DNA of 64,000 nucleotides from Methylobacter sp. (GCA_028716975.1 JAQUOU010000006.1:62001-126000), one strand, 5' to 3'. Positions 37,999 to 47,781 are shown, counted from the stretch's first letter. A program made the numbers and translations. The notes: generated by a model not told the origin, from the sequence alone.

Positions 37999-38472
37999 TC
38001 AGTCAGTTGCAGCGGCATGGTATTTTTCAATTAACCCCAGCGCTTTCTCGACTGTTTTATCGCTTTTTTCGCGAAGGTCTTCAAGGCTTGAAAAGCCGAA
38101 ACGATGGGTATCACGTAATATTTTATCGACCACAATCAATTTCCCGACCATGATTAACGCACGGCCAAAACCTTCATGGCTAAGATGCACGATAGGCGCA
38201 GCCATCAGGCCGGATTTTTTCTCTATAAGCGTAGCCAATGAGTTGTAATAAGCTTTTAGGCGGGCGATGGTAATTTCATCTGGATCGCCGATTACCGGAA
38301 TATTTTTTTTACGTTCCTTGGTTAACACAAGCGGGTCAATGATTTTTGCTTCCGACCAGCCTTCATAGGTATCGTAAGTATCAATCGCACGTAATTGTTT
38401 GACCATATCCTTGACGATATCAGCATTTAGATTGGTATCGTCTTCTTGTACAACTAATGCAGCGGTGGCCAT
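37999..38472 (-). CDS. NifX-associated nitrogen fixation protein (DUF269)
   Basis: A 157-aa protein of the DUF269 family, which is found next to nifX in most diazotrophs. Recognisable segments are DTYDTYEGWSEAKIIDPLVL, KNIPVIGDPDEITIARLKAY and LIVVDKILRDTHRFGF. A GGAGAAAA ribosome-binding site precedes the ATG. Its biochemical job is unknown. It is followed after 12 nt by the CCE_0567-type gene. Confidence 0.9.
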   Translation of the reverse strand: MATAALVVQEDDTNLNADIVKDMVKQLRAIDTYDTYEGWSEAKIIDPLVLTKERKKNIPVIGDPDEITIARLKAYYNSLATLIEKKSGLMAAPIVHLSHEGFGRALIMVGKLIVVDKILRDTHRFGFSSLEDLREKSDKTVEKALGLIEKYHAAATD

Positions 38473-38548
38473 GTTTTTTCTCCGTTAAGTAGTAATTGTT
38501 TGTTAATAAGCTGAAGCTCTTACTTTGTACGCCAGTGTTCAAGTAACT

Positions 38549-38689
38549 CGTCATACCCGCCGGGAAGCGGGTATCCAGTGCCATGGATGGTAATTTGGAG
38601 CTTCACAGGTTCTTTAATTAAGCAAAGTGCTAATCCGCAATTCCACATCCATGTGTTCTGGATCCCCGCAATCCCTACCGGGATGACGT
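38549..38689. repeat. MITE-like inverted-repeat element (family C) between nifX and DUF269
   Basis: The left arm starts CGTCATACCCGCCGGGAAGC at 38549 and includes GGGTATCCAG. The right arm ends CTGGATCCCCGC ... CCGGGATGACG at 38689, giving long imperfect inverted ends around a central part. Related half copies occur at 53737-53818 and 56442-56483. The element interrupts the otherwise tight nif operon, and the open frame across it is not a gene. Confidence 0.7.
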
Positions 38690-38758
38690 GTTTTAAAATA
38701 CTTGTGTCTAACAATGAGATCTGCAGTTTGGGAGCGAAGCAGGACAGGCAAGCAAATA

Positions 38759-39244
38759 TCATTCGTTCCAGCCTTCATCTTCCATTTGATTAAAGCGCTC
38801 CGGATCGGGGCCTTTATACTGATTCATTGCTTTTGCCAGCCAACTGGATGGCCCGGCTTTCATCTCATTTTGCAGGTCAACGATTAAGTCTTTTATCTTG
38901 CCGCCTTCATGCACCTTAACCGGCTGTATGCCTTTAGCAATTAGCTGGTTAATGGCCGAGCCGCCAACAGCCTGGCAATACACCGCCGCACAGCCGTCCA
39001 GCAATTCAAGCTTGACCGACAGTTTGTCTTCATTGCCGTCCTGATTGAGCACGCCAAACTGGGCAGCTTCCAGTAATTGCGCATTGTCCATATCCACCGC
39101 ATAAACGGCGAAGGATTTAGCTGAGCCAAAATGCTGGTTTACCGTTTCCATATCGGTGGTGGCAAATGCTATTTTTAATGCAGTTTCCATAAATTTTTTC
39201 TCATCAGGGCTTTGCACTATGTGCATACGTCTTGTTAATGACAT
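38759..39244 (-). CDS. nifX: FeMo-cofactor carrier protein NifX
   Basis: A 161-aa protein that carries the NifB-cofactor and VK-cluster between NifB, NifEN and later steps. The N-terminal [15 protein letters not shown] and the core KIAFATTDMETVNQHFGSAK match NifX, as do LDGCAAVYCQAVGGSAINQL and GIQPVKV. The start overlaps the nifN end by 10 nt. The acidic C-terminal tail (PERFNQMEDEGWNE) is unremarkable. Confidence 0.93.
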   Translation of the reverse strand: MSLTRRMHIVQSPDEKKFMETALKIAFATTDMETVNQHFGSAKSFAVYAVDMDNAQLLEAAQFGVLNQDGNEDKLSVKLELLDGCAAVYCQAVGGSAINQLIAKGIQPVKVHEGGKIKDLIVDLQNEMKAGPSSWLAKAMNQYKGPDPERFNQMEDEGWNE

Positions 39245-40641
39245 GACAGCGCGCGGTCGGTTAGCCCGGTTAATTCGCCGGCAGGTTTTTGGGCATACAC
39301 CGAGCGGTAAACCGGAATTTCTTCATGTGAAAAATTAATAACCAGATTGGCTAAATCAAAAAGCGTTTGCCGGGTGCCGCGATAACCGATCCAGGTTTTT
39401 TGGTAACCGCCGATGATGTCGTATAATGGAAATCCGGCTCTCAAAATGGGTGTGCCCAGCCGTTCAGCCGTATCAACCGCATGAGAATTACCGATAACCA
39501 GTTGCACTTTATTGGCCTTGCCGATCTGCTCCATATCTTCAAGGTCGCCGATTTTGATGCTGGAAACCGGAATCCGCGTTAATAACGGCACATTGCACGA
39601 AGTCACTGCCGCAACGACTTCCGCGCCCATTTCCTGAACCAGGTCAGCAAAGGCGTTGAGTAAATCCGCATCAGCGGCAATGGCAATACGTAATTGCCCG
39701 AGCATAAAATGCGTGTCCAGCATCGCATCCTGTAATTGTGAACGCTGGCGCTCAATGCGCTCAGGCACATCCTGTCCGCTGATTTCAGACAATGCAGAAA
39801 TCAATGCATCATTGGCTTTTAAGCCGTAAAGATGATCAAGAGAATACGTTGGAACTCCCGTTCTTTCTTCCAGTAATAGCGCCGCTTTAGTAAGCGATGG
39901 GCCGATGACCACCGTCGCCAGTGCATCGCCCAGCGTCGCCATTTCAGACAGCGGAGTACCGCCGATTGTCACGGGACTAAAATCGTCCTCGGTTAAACAG
40001 CCATCCAGAGAATCGGAAAGATCGGGCACAAACACCGGCCTAAGCTGGAATTGCTCAAAAATATCGCGCAGGGCCTCCAGGTCGCCCGGTGTCAGCATGT
40101 AATTGACCAAGACATTAACTTGGCGTTTGCGCTTGCCCGGATACGTTCCCGTCGCTTTAGCATCCGGCACGACTGCACGGATTATTTCCGTGAGCGTCGC
40201 CGCATAGCCGGTCTCAACACTGCCGGTAAAATCGGGTGTATTGACAGCGACGACGGCTATATCGGCAAATTCCGGATTTGCTTCCCTGAACTCCCTGACA
40301 TTTCGTTGTACATCGCAACCTTGTGTCTCCGCCAAGCCCGTAGTTAAAATAGTAATCAGTGCCGGGTTGGATTTTGCGGCAATTGCTTTAATGCCTTCCC
40401 GCACATTTTCGTCTGCACCCATTACGGAGCTGCCCTGATCCATCGCCGTGCTTTGCAAGGGAATGGGTTCCCGGAAATGGCGCACAAAAAACACTTTGGC
40501 AAATGCAGTGCAACCTTGCGAGCCGTGCAGCATGGGCATGGCTCGGTTAAAACCCAATGTCGCCAGCGAACCGCCGATGGGTTGGCTGGCTTTCAGCGGA
40601 TTGACCGAAAGCGCTTTATTTCTTTTCAGGATGTCAGCCAT
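39235..40641 (-). CDS. nifN: Nitrogenase FeMo-cofactor scaffold subunit NifN
   Basis: Beta-type subunit of the NifEN scaffold on which the FeMo-co precursor matures. With ATG 40641 the protein is 468 aa, AGGAGG sits just upstream, and Cys44 in [11 protein letters not shown] falls at the position of the Azotobacter NifN cluster ligand. A longer frame opens at 40686 but would overlap nifE by 53 nt. Other NifN motifs are [18 protein letters not shown] at the N-terminus and [20 protein letters not shown]. Confidence 0.95.
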   Translation of the reverse strand: MADILKRNKALSVNPLKASQPIGGSLATLGFNRAMPMLHGSQGCTAFAKVFFVRHFREPIPLQSTAMDQGSSVMGADENVREGIKAIAAKSNPALITILTTGLAETQGCDVQRNVREFREANPEFADIAVVAVNTPDFTGSVETGYAATLTEIIRAVVPDAKATGTYPGKRKRQVNVLVNYMLTPGDLEALRDIFEQFQLRPVFVPDLSDSLDGCLTEDDFSPVTIGGTPLSEMATLGDALATVVIGPSLTKAALLLEERTGVPTYSLDHLYGLKANDALISALSEISGQDVPERIERQRSQLQDAMLDTHFMLGQLRIAIAADADLLNAFADLVQEMGAEVVAAVTSCNVPLLTRIPVSSIKIGDLEDMEQIGKANKVQLVIGNSHAVDTAERLGTPILRAGFPLYDIIGGYQKTWIGYRGTRQTLFDLANLVINFSHEEIPVYRSVYAQKPAGELTGLTDRALSCH

Positions 40642-42064
40642 TTGCCGCCTCCTGTTGTAGGGTGGGCAGGCTTTTTTGCCCACCATGCTCCTTTATTTTC
40701 CACGGCGCAGGCGCTCTAACCGCCTGCCATACCGGACTTTCAATAGTCAGGGCCAATTGGCGCACCAGCTCCAACATGCCCTGATAGCCTTCATACCCGA
40801 ATTCGCGTTCCTGGTTAATATCCAGAAACGGGATTTTTGCCTTCAACGCCGTGTACATATTACGCCCCCCGGCAATGAGAATGTCGGCCTGATAATCGTG
40901 CACAATCCGGATCAATTCTTTCGGACTGCCGTCATTAATCATTAAGGTATCTTCGCCCATCAATTCACGAATCCGAGCTTTGTCTTCCTCGGTGGATTTA
41001 TTCGTTCCGGTCGCGACGACGACCATGCCCAAATCCTGCAACGCGGAAATCACCGACCAGCTTTTTACGCCGCCGGTAAACAGCAGCACACGCTTGCCTT
41101 TGAGTCGTGCTTTCCAGGGTTCCAGTTCGAGCCTGATGCGGGTTTCTTCGCGGGCAATGAGCTGCTCGGTGCGTTCGGTTAAATCCGGATCGTTCAAGAC
41201 TTTGGCAAAATCCCGCAAGGCCTGGCTGGTATCGGTAATGCCGTAGTAACTGCCTTCAAACCACGGCGTGCCGTATTGTTCCTCCAGCTTGCGGGCAACA
41301 GTAATCATCGCTTTGGAGCAGACCATCATATTGACTTCCGCCTTGTGCATCGTTTGGACTTCGCGGAATCTTGCATCGCCGGACAGTGTGCATAATATGC
41401 GTAAGCCCAGTTCATCGAACAGCGGCAGCACATGCCAGAACTCACCGGCGATGTTGTATTCGCCGATCAGGTTAACATCGTGTACGGTGATGCCCTGGCG
41501 TTGAACCGGCACCGGATCAGGATCGCGCGTGCCAATCACATGCTTGACCATGGCGTCCCCGGCAATCCGGTTGCCGAGATTCTTAGTGCCGTAAAATCCC
41601 GCGCTGTCAATCGGCACAACCGGGACGCCCCAACGCTCTACCGCCGATCTGCAGACGGCGTTAATATCATCGCCCACTAAAGCCGGAACACAGGTGTTGT
41701 AAATAAACACGGCAGGCGGGGAATGAGTATCGATCGCCTGCTTGATGGCATGGAACAGGCGTTTTTCCGAGCGCCCCATGACAATGTCCTGCTCGGTCAA
41801 ATCGGTGGTCATGCCGATGCGGTATAAATCCGCCCCGGAAGAGCGCGTCCCTCGGTTATCCCAGGAACTGCCGGCGCAGGCAATAGGCCCGTGGACAATA
41901 TGCGCGACATCGGCAATAGGCAACAAGGCAATCTGCGCACCGTCAAAAGCGCAGCCACCCGCCGCAGCTCCCGGCTTGGGCTTGGCGCAACCGGACTTTT
42001 CCTTCTTGTTATGCTCACAGGCAGGTTCGTCCAGCAGCTCAGCAATGTCTTTTGTTGATTTCAT
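40634..42064 (-). CDS. nifE: Nitrogenase FeMo-cofactor scaffold subunit NifE
   Basis: Alpha-type subunit of NifEN, 476 aa. Cys38, Cys63 and Cys125 ([22 protein letters not shown]) line up with the three NifE cysteines that hold the permanent [4Fe-4S] cluster. The N-terminal [21 protein letters not shown] is typical. It is the first gene of the nif block and has a consensus sigma-54 promoter 37 nt upstream. nifH, nifD and nifK, which often precede nifE, are not here. Confidence 0.96.
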   Translation of the reverse strand: MKSTKDIAELLDEPACEHNKKEKSGCAKPKPGAAAGGCAFDGAQIALLPIADVAHIVHGPIACAGSSWDNRGTRSSGADLYRIGMTTDLTEQDIVMGRSEKRLFHAIKQAIDTHSPPAVFIYNTCVPALVGDDINAVCRSAVERWGVPVVPIDSAGFYGTKNLGNRIAGDAMVKHVIGTRDPDPVPVQRQGITVHDVNLIGEYNIAGEFWHVLPLFDELGLRILCTLSGDARFREVQTMHKAEVNMMVCSKAMITVARKLEEQYGTPWFEGSYYGITDTSQALRDFAKVLNDPDLTERTEQLIAREETRIRLELEPWKARLKGKRVLLFTGGVKSWSVISALQDLGMVVVATGTNKSTEEDKARIRELMGEDTLMINDGSPKELIRIVHDYQADILIAGGRNMYTALKAKIPFLDINQEREFGYEGYQGMLELVRQLALTIESPVWQAVRAPAPWKIKEHGGQKSLPTLQQEAANG

Positions 42065-42100
42065 AGCTATGACCCAATGGCTTTGTTTATTTAGAAATAA

Positions 42101-42115
42101 GCAACCATTGTGCCA
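42101..42115 (-). promoter_or_regulatory. Sigma-54 (-24/-12) promoter of nifE operon
   Basis: On the minus strand this reads TGGCACAATGGTTGC, a perfect match to TGGCAC-N5-TTGC. The predicted start near 42089 leaves a leader of about 25 nt to the nifE ATG at 42064. Confidence 0.9.
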
Positions 42116-42159
42116 TTTTATATGGTATTGAAATTATTGGAGTTTGTTGGGGTTTGGTT

Positions 42160-42175
42160 TGTAGGAAAGCTTACA
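42160..42175. promoter_or_regulatory. NifA upstream activator site (TGT-N10-ACA) for nifE
   Basis: TGTAGGAAAGCTTACA matches the NifA consensus exactly. It lies only about 45 bp upstream of the -24 element, nearer than the usual 80-150 bp. The CTTACA half is shared with the site at 60394. The rest of the 42176-42491 gap shows no gene and no second exact site. Confidence 0.65.
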
Positions 42176-42491
42176 AAATTGATGGCTAGATATAACAAGT
42201 GAGCTACTATTGGAGCAATATTGACGTTGCCTAGAGAACCATAGGTAAGCTATCTATAGGAGGAATAATTAAATTATCGTCATTTAGATATACTGTGCTA
42301 TGCCCGGGATCATCCTAATGCCATAAAGCATCCAAGAATACCAGGCAGCGCATAAAATCAGCTATCTTAAAGAGCCCGGATGGAGTTATAAAGCTGGCTG
42401 ATGTTGAGTAAATTCACCCCTATCGGGTCAGGAGCAGCCCATGCTGGATTACATGTAAAGTCTAACCCGACCAATAACCCTTCATAAAACC

Positions 42492-43994
42492 CTAATTGAT
42501 TTCAAAATGTCCTTCAAAAAGCCGCGCATCATCAAAGTGACGGCGGCCGACAAAGGCAATGGCGTGGTGGCCCCATTGGCGCATGGCGCCCGGCTCAGGA
42601 ATACCCATAGGCCAGAACAGGTATCTTTCGCTACGTTCAGTAGCGGCAACAATGCCGTCCTGCCCGAATAAACTGCGGTAATTTTCATCATTTAAACGTA
42701 GGGATCGCAAATTATCCGCATTGTCCCATTGATACTGGACAACCTGCTTCGCCTGACCTGGGCCAAAATATACGCGCTCAATATAGTGTGTCGTTGCGGC
42801 AATACGCAGTACCGGTTTCATGATCTGTTTGACGGCAAGCGCCGGCTGCGGCTGGAAGTAGCTTTCAGCAAATCCCGTTTCCTGCCTTATAGCGCGGGCA
42901 TACTGGCTTGGGAATAATAAGTGGTAACAGCCGCAATTGTGGATGGTATCGAAGATCCAGGGTTTCCCGTCCGGTAACAGCGTCACCCGCCAGGTTATGC
43001 CATCCAGACGTCCTCCCATCAAATCGAAAACAGAACTTTTTGGCCGCGACGGAAACCATATCGTATAATTCAACTGCAGTAATATCTTGTTACCCAGCCG
43101 GGTATGCGAAAGATGCTGAAAAACTGCCGGTCTACTTGTATTTATCCGGGGCGCGACTTCGGTCTGTAAGTCAGGATAGCCGATACGGTCGTCATTGGCA
43201 GCGACATCGATTTCAAACAGCGGCGCAAAACTGTTAAATAAAAGCTGTTGATCTTCGTTAGCCGGCAAGGGGATTTTTAAAGGATTTTCCGATGACTTTT
43301 TTAGTATTTCGGCAATTTGCATACTATTTGACAGTTCCGCTCCTAGCGGCGGCTCATAGCGTATTAATTGACCTGAGACCTGCAATTGATGCAGCGGTTG
43401 CCGGTAGGTGGTCAGGGTTTGCTCATGCCATTGCGCTATGCCTGTTTTAAATGCCCAGGCTGTCAAAGGATAAAGGCCAATAACCCGTTTCCAGGTCTGG
43501 TAATTATCAGCAACGACTGCCAGCTCCTTAAGGTCATCCGGCCTGCTGCTCTCAATCTGTAACCGCAGCAACTTGTCGCTGCAATTTTGCAAGGCCTCAA
43601 TCGTTGTTGTCCGGCTGGATAAAACAGCCTGTACCGTACTTTGCAGCTTTTGCCTGGATGACTTGGGCAAATTCCTGACTTCAACGCGCCAGCCTTTATT
43701 GGCTAGTTCCTGTAGCTGTTTAAGCCAAAAGTCATAGCTTTCGTCAGTCACTTCATCCCGAAAACTGGACAGGAAGCGATTTACCCGGAGATACGGATAA
43801 TCTTCAATACGGCTGGCTTCCGTGTCCATGACTCCGGCTGTAAGCACAGCCTGTTCAGCGGCAGTAAATACATCAAGACAAGTTTGCTGCGACCGTTCTG
43901 TATCCGATTGCTGTTTTATTAGCGCCGGGCCGCTTGGCACACAACCGGTTAATGCACATGCTAATAAAACAGAGATAAAAAATAGCTTTGGCAT
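42492..43994 (-). CDS. Unknown lipoprotein (500 aa)
   Basis: A large exported protein of unknown function. With ATG 43994 the N-terminus is a lipoprotein signal peptide (MPKLFFISVLLACALTGC) with Cys18 as the lipid-modified residue; an upstream ATG at 44036 is also in frame. The body has a helical N-terminal half and a C-terminal half with several tryptophans (WRVTLLPDGKPWIFDTIHN, RYLFWPMGIPEPG). I see no catalytic motif. Both neighbours face other functions, so context gives little help. Confidence 0.75.
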   Translation of the reverse strand: MPKLFFISVLLACALTGCVPSGPALIKQQSDTERSQQTCLDVFTAAEQAVLTAGVMDTEASRIEDYPYLRVNRFLSSFRDEVTDESYDFWLKQLQELANKGWRVEVRNLPKSSRQKLQSTVQAVLSSRTTTIEALQNCSDKLLRLQIESSRPDDLKELAVVADNYQTWKRVIGLYPLTAWAFKTGIAQWHEQTLTTYRQPLHQLQVSGQLIRYEPPLGAELSNSMQIAEILKKSSENPLKIPLPANEDQQLLFNSFAPLFEIDVAANDDRIGYPDLQTEVAPRINTSRPAVFQHLSHTRLGNKILLQLNYTIWFPSRPKSSVFDLMGGRLDGITWRVTLLPDGKPWIFDTIHNCGCYHLLFPSQYARAIRQETGFAESYFQPQPALAVKQIMKPVLRIAATTHYIERVYFGPGQAKQVVQYQWDNADNLRSLRLNDENYRSLFGQDGIVAATERSERYLFWPMGIPEPGAMRQWGHHAIAFVGRRHFDDARLFEGHFEIN

Positions 43995-44257
43995 TAAGTT
44001 GAACAATTTAACTGTGTATAGCGAGGGCCGAATCATAGTGCCGGGTCATTATTATTGCTAATCATAAACCATAGCTTGTAGGCTATTCTGCCGTAAAAAT
44101 TTCCGATCCCTGATGCGCCGTATTGTTGGGATTCTTTATGTCATCCCAACAATACGGCTGGTTAAGTTGATTTTTAAACACGTGGGTTTCGTGTACGAAA
44201 CGCTTTGTTTATCCAATCAAAAGAAATGAATAATTCATTTAACACGGCTGGCAAAGA

Positions 44258-44953
44258 TCATGCTTTCCTGGATTTTTGTCGAGTCAGCATGCCGCAAAAT
44301 CCCAAAGCCGAGGCAAACAACCAGAAAGCGGCAGGAAGCGGCACAACCGAAGCCTCAAAATGATAAGTGAAACCACCAAAAAACGGCCCAAGTGGTTGAA
44401 AACCGTCCAGGCTGATTTTACCGCTGTGTATTTGTCCAAATAGCGAGAAAAGCGGGTTTGGGTAAGCCATAATAGTGCAAGAGGCGACGGCGCCGGCAGG
44501 GACATCACAGCTGGGACTATTGAGGGAAAAATTAAAATTTGTGGCATTAATTATTTCGCTTACAAAGCCTGGAAATTCAAATGCATGGGGCAAGTTGCTT
44601 ATAAAGATGGCGGGGTTTGTGAACTTAAGTGAATCGAGTGCATGAATAAAAGTACCTTGTGTGCCTTGGCTGTCGCCGTCCAGATAATAGCTATACCAAT
44701 AATGAGAGATATCGGCGTCGAATGAGCCTGCTACATTATAAGCTTTTGCAGATGGGTATGAAGAACCTTGCGGGCCAAAAATTATCAGGCCGGGATTGTA
44801 ATCCACTTTACTCACTGCAGAGTCGATAACAAAGTGTTTGCTTTCCCCATCAACACCAGATCCGGTAATGATAAATGCCTGGACAGTGCTGGTAGCTAAC
44901 AGAGTGGAAATTAATGCAAGATGGTGTAAAACATTCAGTAGGTTGATGTTCAC
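44258..44953 (-). CDS. PEP-CTERM-type exported protein
   Basis: A 231-aa secreted protein. I start at GTG 44953 because AAGGA lies upstream at good distance and the signal peptide (INLLNVLHHLALISTLLATSTVQA) then begins properly; a frame opening at 44998 adds 15 residues. The C-terminus VPLPAAFWLFASALGF followed by RQKSRKA is a short proline motif, a membrane helix and a basic tail, the VPLP variant of the PEP-CTERM sorting signal. Function unknown; such proteins are often surface or matrix components. Confidence 0.78.
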   Translation of the reverse strand: MNINLLNVLHHLALISTLLATSTVQAFIITGSGVDGESKHFVIDSAVSKVDYNPGLIIFGPQGSSYPSAKAYNVAGSFDADISHYWYSYYLDGDSQGTQGTFIHALDSLKFTNPAIFISNLPHAFEFPGFVSEIINATNFNFSLNSPSCDVPAGAVASCTIMAYPNPLFSLFGQIHSGKISLDGFQPLGPFFGGFTYHFEASVVPLPAAFWLFASALGFCGMLTRQKSRKA

Positions 44954-44998
44954 AACTATTTTCCTTAAGTATAGGGGAAGAATGGTAAAAACCGGCAT

Positions 44999-45252
44999 AT
45001 CCCGCAGCCGGTTTCAGATCGGATTATCGGGGGTATACACTTTCACAGTCAAGCTCTAAGGCTCAGCAGCTTAACTAAGCGAGGTCAGCAGTCCTAACGC
45101 CTTTCACTCCATTATTTACCAGAAGCTTTAACCGGCAGAACAGTAAGTTGGGGTGAGTTTATGAACCCCAACCTACATACTATTATCGATAGTATTTTGC
45201 AAAACGATCAGTAGTTTTATATTTTTGAATGCTATGGCGGGGTTCCACCTTA
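44999..45252. other. Non-coding stretch before the IS, with palindrome
   Basis: No gene is seen. A palindrome GTTGGGGT...ACCCCAAC occupies about 45148-45172 (with TTATGA in its centre) and is followed by CTACA, resembling the right end of repeat family B found further on. The stretch ends at the TTA target duplication of the IS element. Confidence 0.5.
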
Positions 45253-46202
45253 GAACTTATCCGTAAATAAGTAGTTGATAAGAAATATCTGTGTATAAAA
45301 AAATTACGATTTTCACCGACAGGATCGTAATGTTATGAAAAGATTAGTTAGTTGGAAGGTTTCAGATGAATTCCGGGTGCGCGTAGAGCCATTAATACCC
45401 AAACGCCTACGGAACGCTGGCAAAGCCTATCAGCGTAAAGCCGGAGGCGGAAGAAAGCCACAATCGCCGAGGAAGATTTTTGAAGGGATCATGTATGGGT
45501 TACGGACCGGTTGTCAAGGGAAGGCCTTACCCAACAGTGAATTTGGGAGTAGCAGTTCTGTACATCAGTACTTTCTGGACTGGGAAGCGGCAGGCGTGTT
45601 TGAAATTCTATGGAAAAGCGGTCTGCTGGAATACGAGGACATGGAAGGTATTGCATGGGAATGGCAAAGCCTTGATGGGGCAATGGTAAAAGCCCCTTTG
45701 GCTGTGGAAGCTATGGGTAAAAATCCGACGGATCGAGGAAAAAACGGCTGTAAGCGAAGTATCCTGACCGATAAAAAGGGAGTTCCGCTGTCGATTGTGA
45801 TCAGCGGTGCCAATAATCATGATGTTAAACTGCTGGCGGCGACCTTAGACGGCATTATCATAGAACGACCTAATGACGAAGGCGATAAAGAGCAAAATCT
45901 TTGCCTGGATGCGGGATATGTTGGCATACAAGCAAAACAGGAGGTGTTGGATAGAGCCTATGTTCCTCATATCCGACCACGCGGCGAAGAGATCGAAGAA
46001 AAAGCCAAGAACCCTGATTTCAAACCAAAGCGGTGGATTGTTGAAGTTTGCCATTCCTGGTTCAATCGATTTCGGAAAATCTTGGTTCGCTATGAAAAAA
46101 AGGCGCGTAGTTATATCGGGCTATTGATGCTGGCGGCTGCTGTGATTGTTTTTCGTAAAATAAAACGGCAAAATCAACCTAATATTATTTACGGATAAGC
46201 TC
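45253..46202 (+). mobile_element. Complete IS5-family insertion sequence (950 bp)
   Basis: The ends are near-perfect 16-bp terminal inverted repeats, GAACTTATCCGTAAAT at 45253-45268 and ATTTACGGATAAGCTC at 46187-46202 (15 of 16 pairs). They are flanked by TTA at 45250-45252 and TTA at 46203-46205, a 3-bp TNA target duplication as made by the IS1031-like group of IS5. The single transposase gene runs into the right repeat. Intact ends and an intact gene suggest recent, possibly active, insertion. Confidence 0.88.
45335..46198 (+). CDS. IS5-family transposase
   Basis: A 287-aa DDE transposase. The N-terminal DUF4096-like part contains PRKIFEGIMYGLRTGCQGKALP, and the acidic residues are in SLDGAMVKAP, NLCLDAGY and the C-terminal RKILVRYEKKARSYIGLL segment typical of IS5 enzymes. 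The reading frame is intact, and its TAA stop at 46196-46198 lies inside the right terminal repeat. Confidence 0.92.
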   Translation: MKRLVSWKVSDEFRVRVEPLIPKRLRNAGKAYQRKAGGGRKPQSPRKIFEGIMYGLRTGCQGKALPNSEFGSSSSVHQYFLDWEAAGVFEILWKSGLLEYEDMEGIAWEWQSLDGAMVKAPLAVEAMGKNPTDRGKNGCKRSILTDKKGVPLSIVISGANNHDVKLLAATLDGIIIERPNDEGDKEQNLCLDAGYVGIQAKQEVLDRAYVPHIRPRGEEIEEKAKNPDFKPKRWIVEVCHSWFNRFRKILVRYEKKARSYIGLLMLAAAVIVFRKIKRQNQPNIIYG

Positions 46203-46275
46203 TTAGTCAAACAGGCGGAAATACGGATTAGGTTATGACAGGATCAGCCATGTAAACTTTCACGCCTTTATAACC

Positions 46276-47781
46276 TTATCTACGGGTATATCGATGTTTC
46301 ACTCCTGCCGGGAAATATTCGGGGTCAGCAAAAGAACACAAGGTAATTCGGGGCAGTTGCCGCTCTGCGGGCGTGTAATTGGCGAATTCGCTATTCAAGC
46401 GCAATAACTGCGCTCGAACGGACTCGGCTATCACAGGCGTCATCGCTGCGTCGGGTTCAATGTCTGGCAATAGCTCCACGGCAATATGTAGATAATGGTC
46501 GCCGGCTTCGGTTTCCCGAGTTTCCAGCACGAATTTTCCGGTCGCCCAAACCATGATTTCCGGTTGTTCCAGTACGACAGTGATATTCTCCGGATAAATA
46601 TTGGCGCCATAATAAGACACGGTGAAATCAGCGCGTCCGAACACATACACAAACGGCAGGTTTCGCGGCTGCTTATCCTTATTCAGCCCTAATTCGCTGA
46701 GGGACTGCACACCATGATCTCTCAGGAAATCCCACATCTCATCGAAGCCCAGCACCCCGCCTTTATCGGCAATGTGATACCGCACCAAAGGCACGCTATT
46801 CTCCCCCGAAACCACCAGCGTGCCTTCATGCGTTTCGAAGAACCGGCTGGCCGGATCGTATTGCACCAGAGTCGGTAATCGTGATTCACCAAACAAGGCG
46901 CGGGCCGCGTCAGGATGCACGGACAGCCAGCGGCGAATGGCGATACTGAACGGGGTTTCGTTGCCGAGCACGCCGCCATCGGCAGTGCCGTAGAGCGAAG
47001 CAGAATCATGGCAGGGAGACTTCGAACCTATGCGTTGTCCCATCAAGCTGCGCCATTCCTCGCTGAACACCTCGCCGGCAAAGACCAACTTGGGGCTATA
47101 GCCCGCCCAGTCGATATCTTCAGCGGCGCCGGCATCGACCACATCTTTGACGAAAGGCGGATAACCCAGCAATACCGTTTGCTCGAAATGCGGCGCCATC
47201 TCGCGTACTACGCGAAAGATTTCCGCCTTGTTATTGCCGGGCGTCGCGACCATTAACGGATAACCCTTACGCGCCAGATGCCAGCAGCAGGATGTCGTAT
47301 ACAAGCCGCCTACCCAGTTGCCTAAGGCGAAACAAACCACAGCGAGCGTGCTACGCTCATGGGCGCGGAAACTATCGCATAATACCTGCTCGAAACGTAC
47401 AGCAATATCCAGCTCATAAGCGGCGGAGCGCGGCCAGAAAGTCGGCTGACCCGTGGAACCGGAAGATACCGCCACCCGGTCAGAACCTTTGAGGCTACCG
47501 CCCAGACAGCGCTCCGGCAGCGGATAAGCCTGCATATAATCGGTCTTACCCATCAGCGGCAGCTTCTGAAATGATTGGAAAGTGTTAATCTCCGCGGGAT
47601 TTACGCCGCGTGCTTCCAGAAACCGGCGGTAAGCGGGAACCTCCGCCGCGCAACGGTGAAATAAGGCCAGAACCTTATCTTCGGGATTGACGGCTTGGTG
47701 GTCGGCCAGAAGGGTATCCATTGGCGTGGCGATAAAGTGATGAAAAATGTCGCCGGATGGATGAGTAAGCGAGTTTGACAT
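46276..47781 (-). CDS. PaaK-like adenylate-forming ligase
   Basis: A 501-aa protein of the phenylacetate-CoA ligase/AMP-binding superfamily. The N-terminal part resembles PaaK (LPLMGKTDYMQAYPL), the ATP-binding loop is AVSSGSTGQPTFW, and SLYGTADGGVLGNE and LVVSGENSVPLVRYHIAD follow in the right order. It would activate a carboxylic acid as an acyl-adenylate and perhaps a CoA ester. The substrate is unknown, no thioesterase or dehydrogenase partner is adjacent, and GC content seems higher than in the surrounding genes. Confidence 0.8.
   Translation of the reverse strand: MSNSLTHPSGDIFHHFIATPMDTLLADHQAVNPEDKVLALFHRCAAEVPAYRRFLEARGVNPAEINTFQSFQKLPLMGKTDYMQAYPLPERCLGGSLKGSDRVAVSSGSTGQPTFWPRSAAYELDIAVRFEQVLCDSFRAHERSTLAVVCFALGNWVGGLYTTSCCWHLARKGYPLMVATPGNNKAEIFRVVREMAPHFEQTVLLGYPPFVKDVVDAGAAEDIDWAGYSPKLVFAGEVFSEEWRSLMGQRIGSKSPCHDSASLYGTADGGVLGNETPFSIAIRRWLSVHPDAARALFGESRLPTLVQYDPASRFFETHEGTLVVSGENSVPLVRYHIADKGGVLGFDEMWDFLRDHGVQSLSELGLNKDKQPRNLPFVYVFGRADFTVSYYGANIYPENITVVLEQPEIMVWATGKFVLETRETEAGDHYLHIAVELLPDIEPDAAMTPVIAESVRAQLLRLNSEFANYTPAERQLPRITLCSFADPEYFPAGVKHRYTRR

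Noticed and set aside
38520..38762. 80-aa open frame on the minus strand between nifX and DUF269
   Set aside because: It lies across the MITE-like inverted repeat; the translation is typical of repeat-derived spurious frames.
31426..42064. Structural nitrogenase genes nifH, nifD, nifK or nifB in the nif block
   Set aside because: None of their motifs occurs in this window; NifE and NifN were separated from NifD and NifK by their cysteine positions and context.
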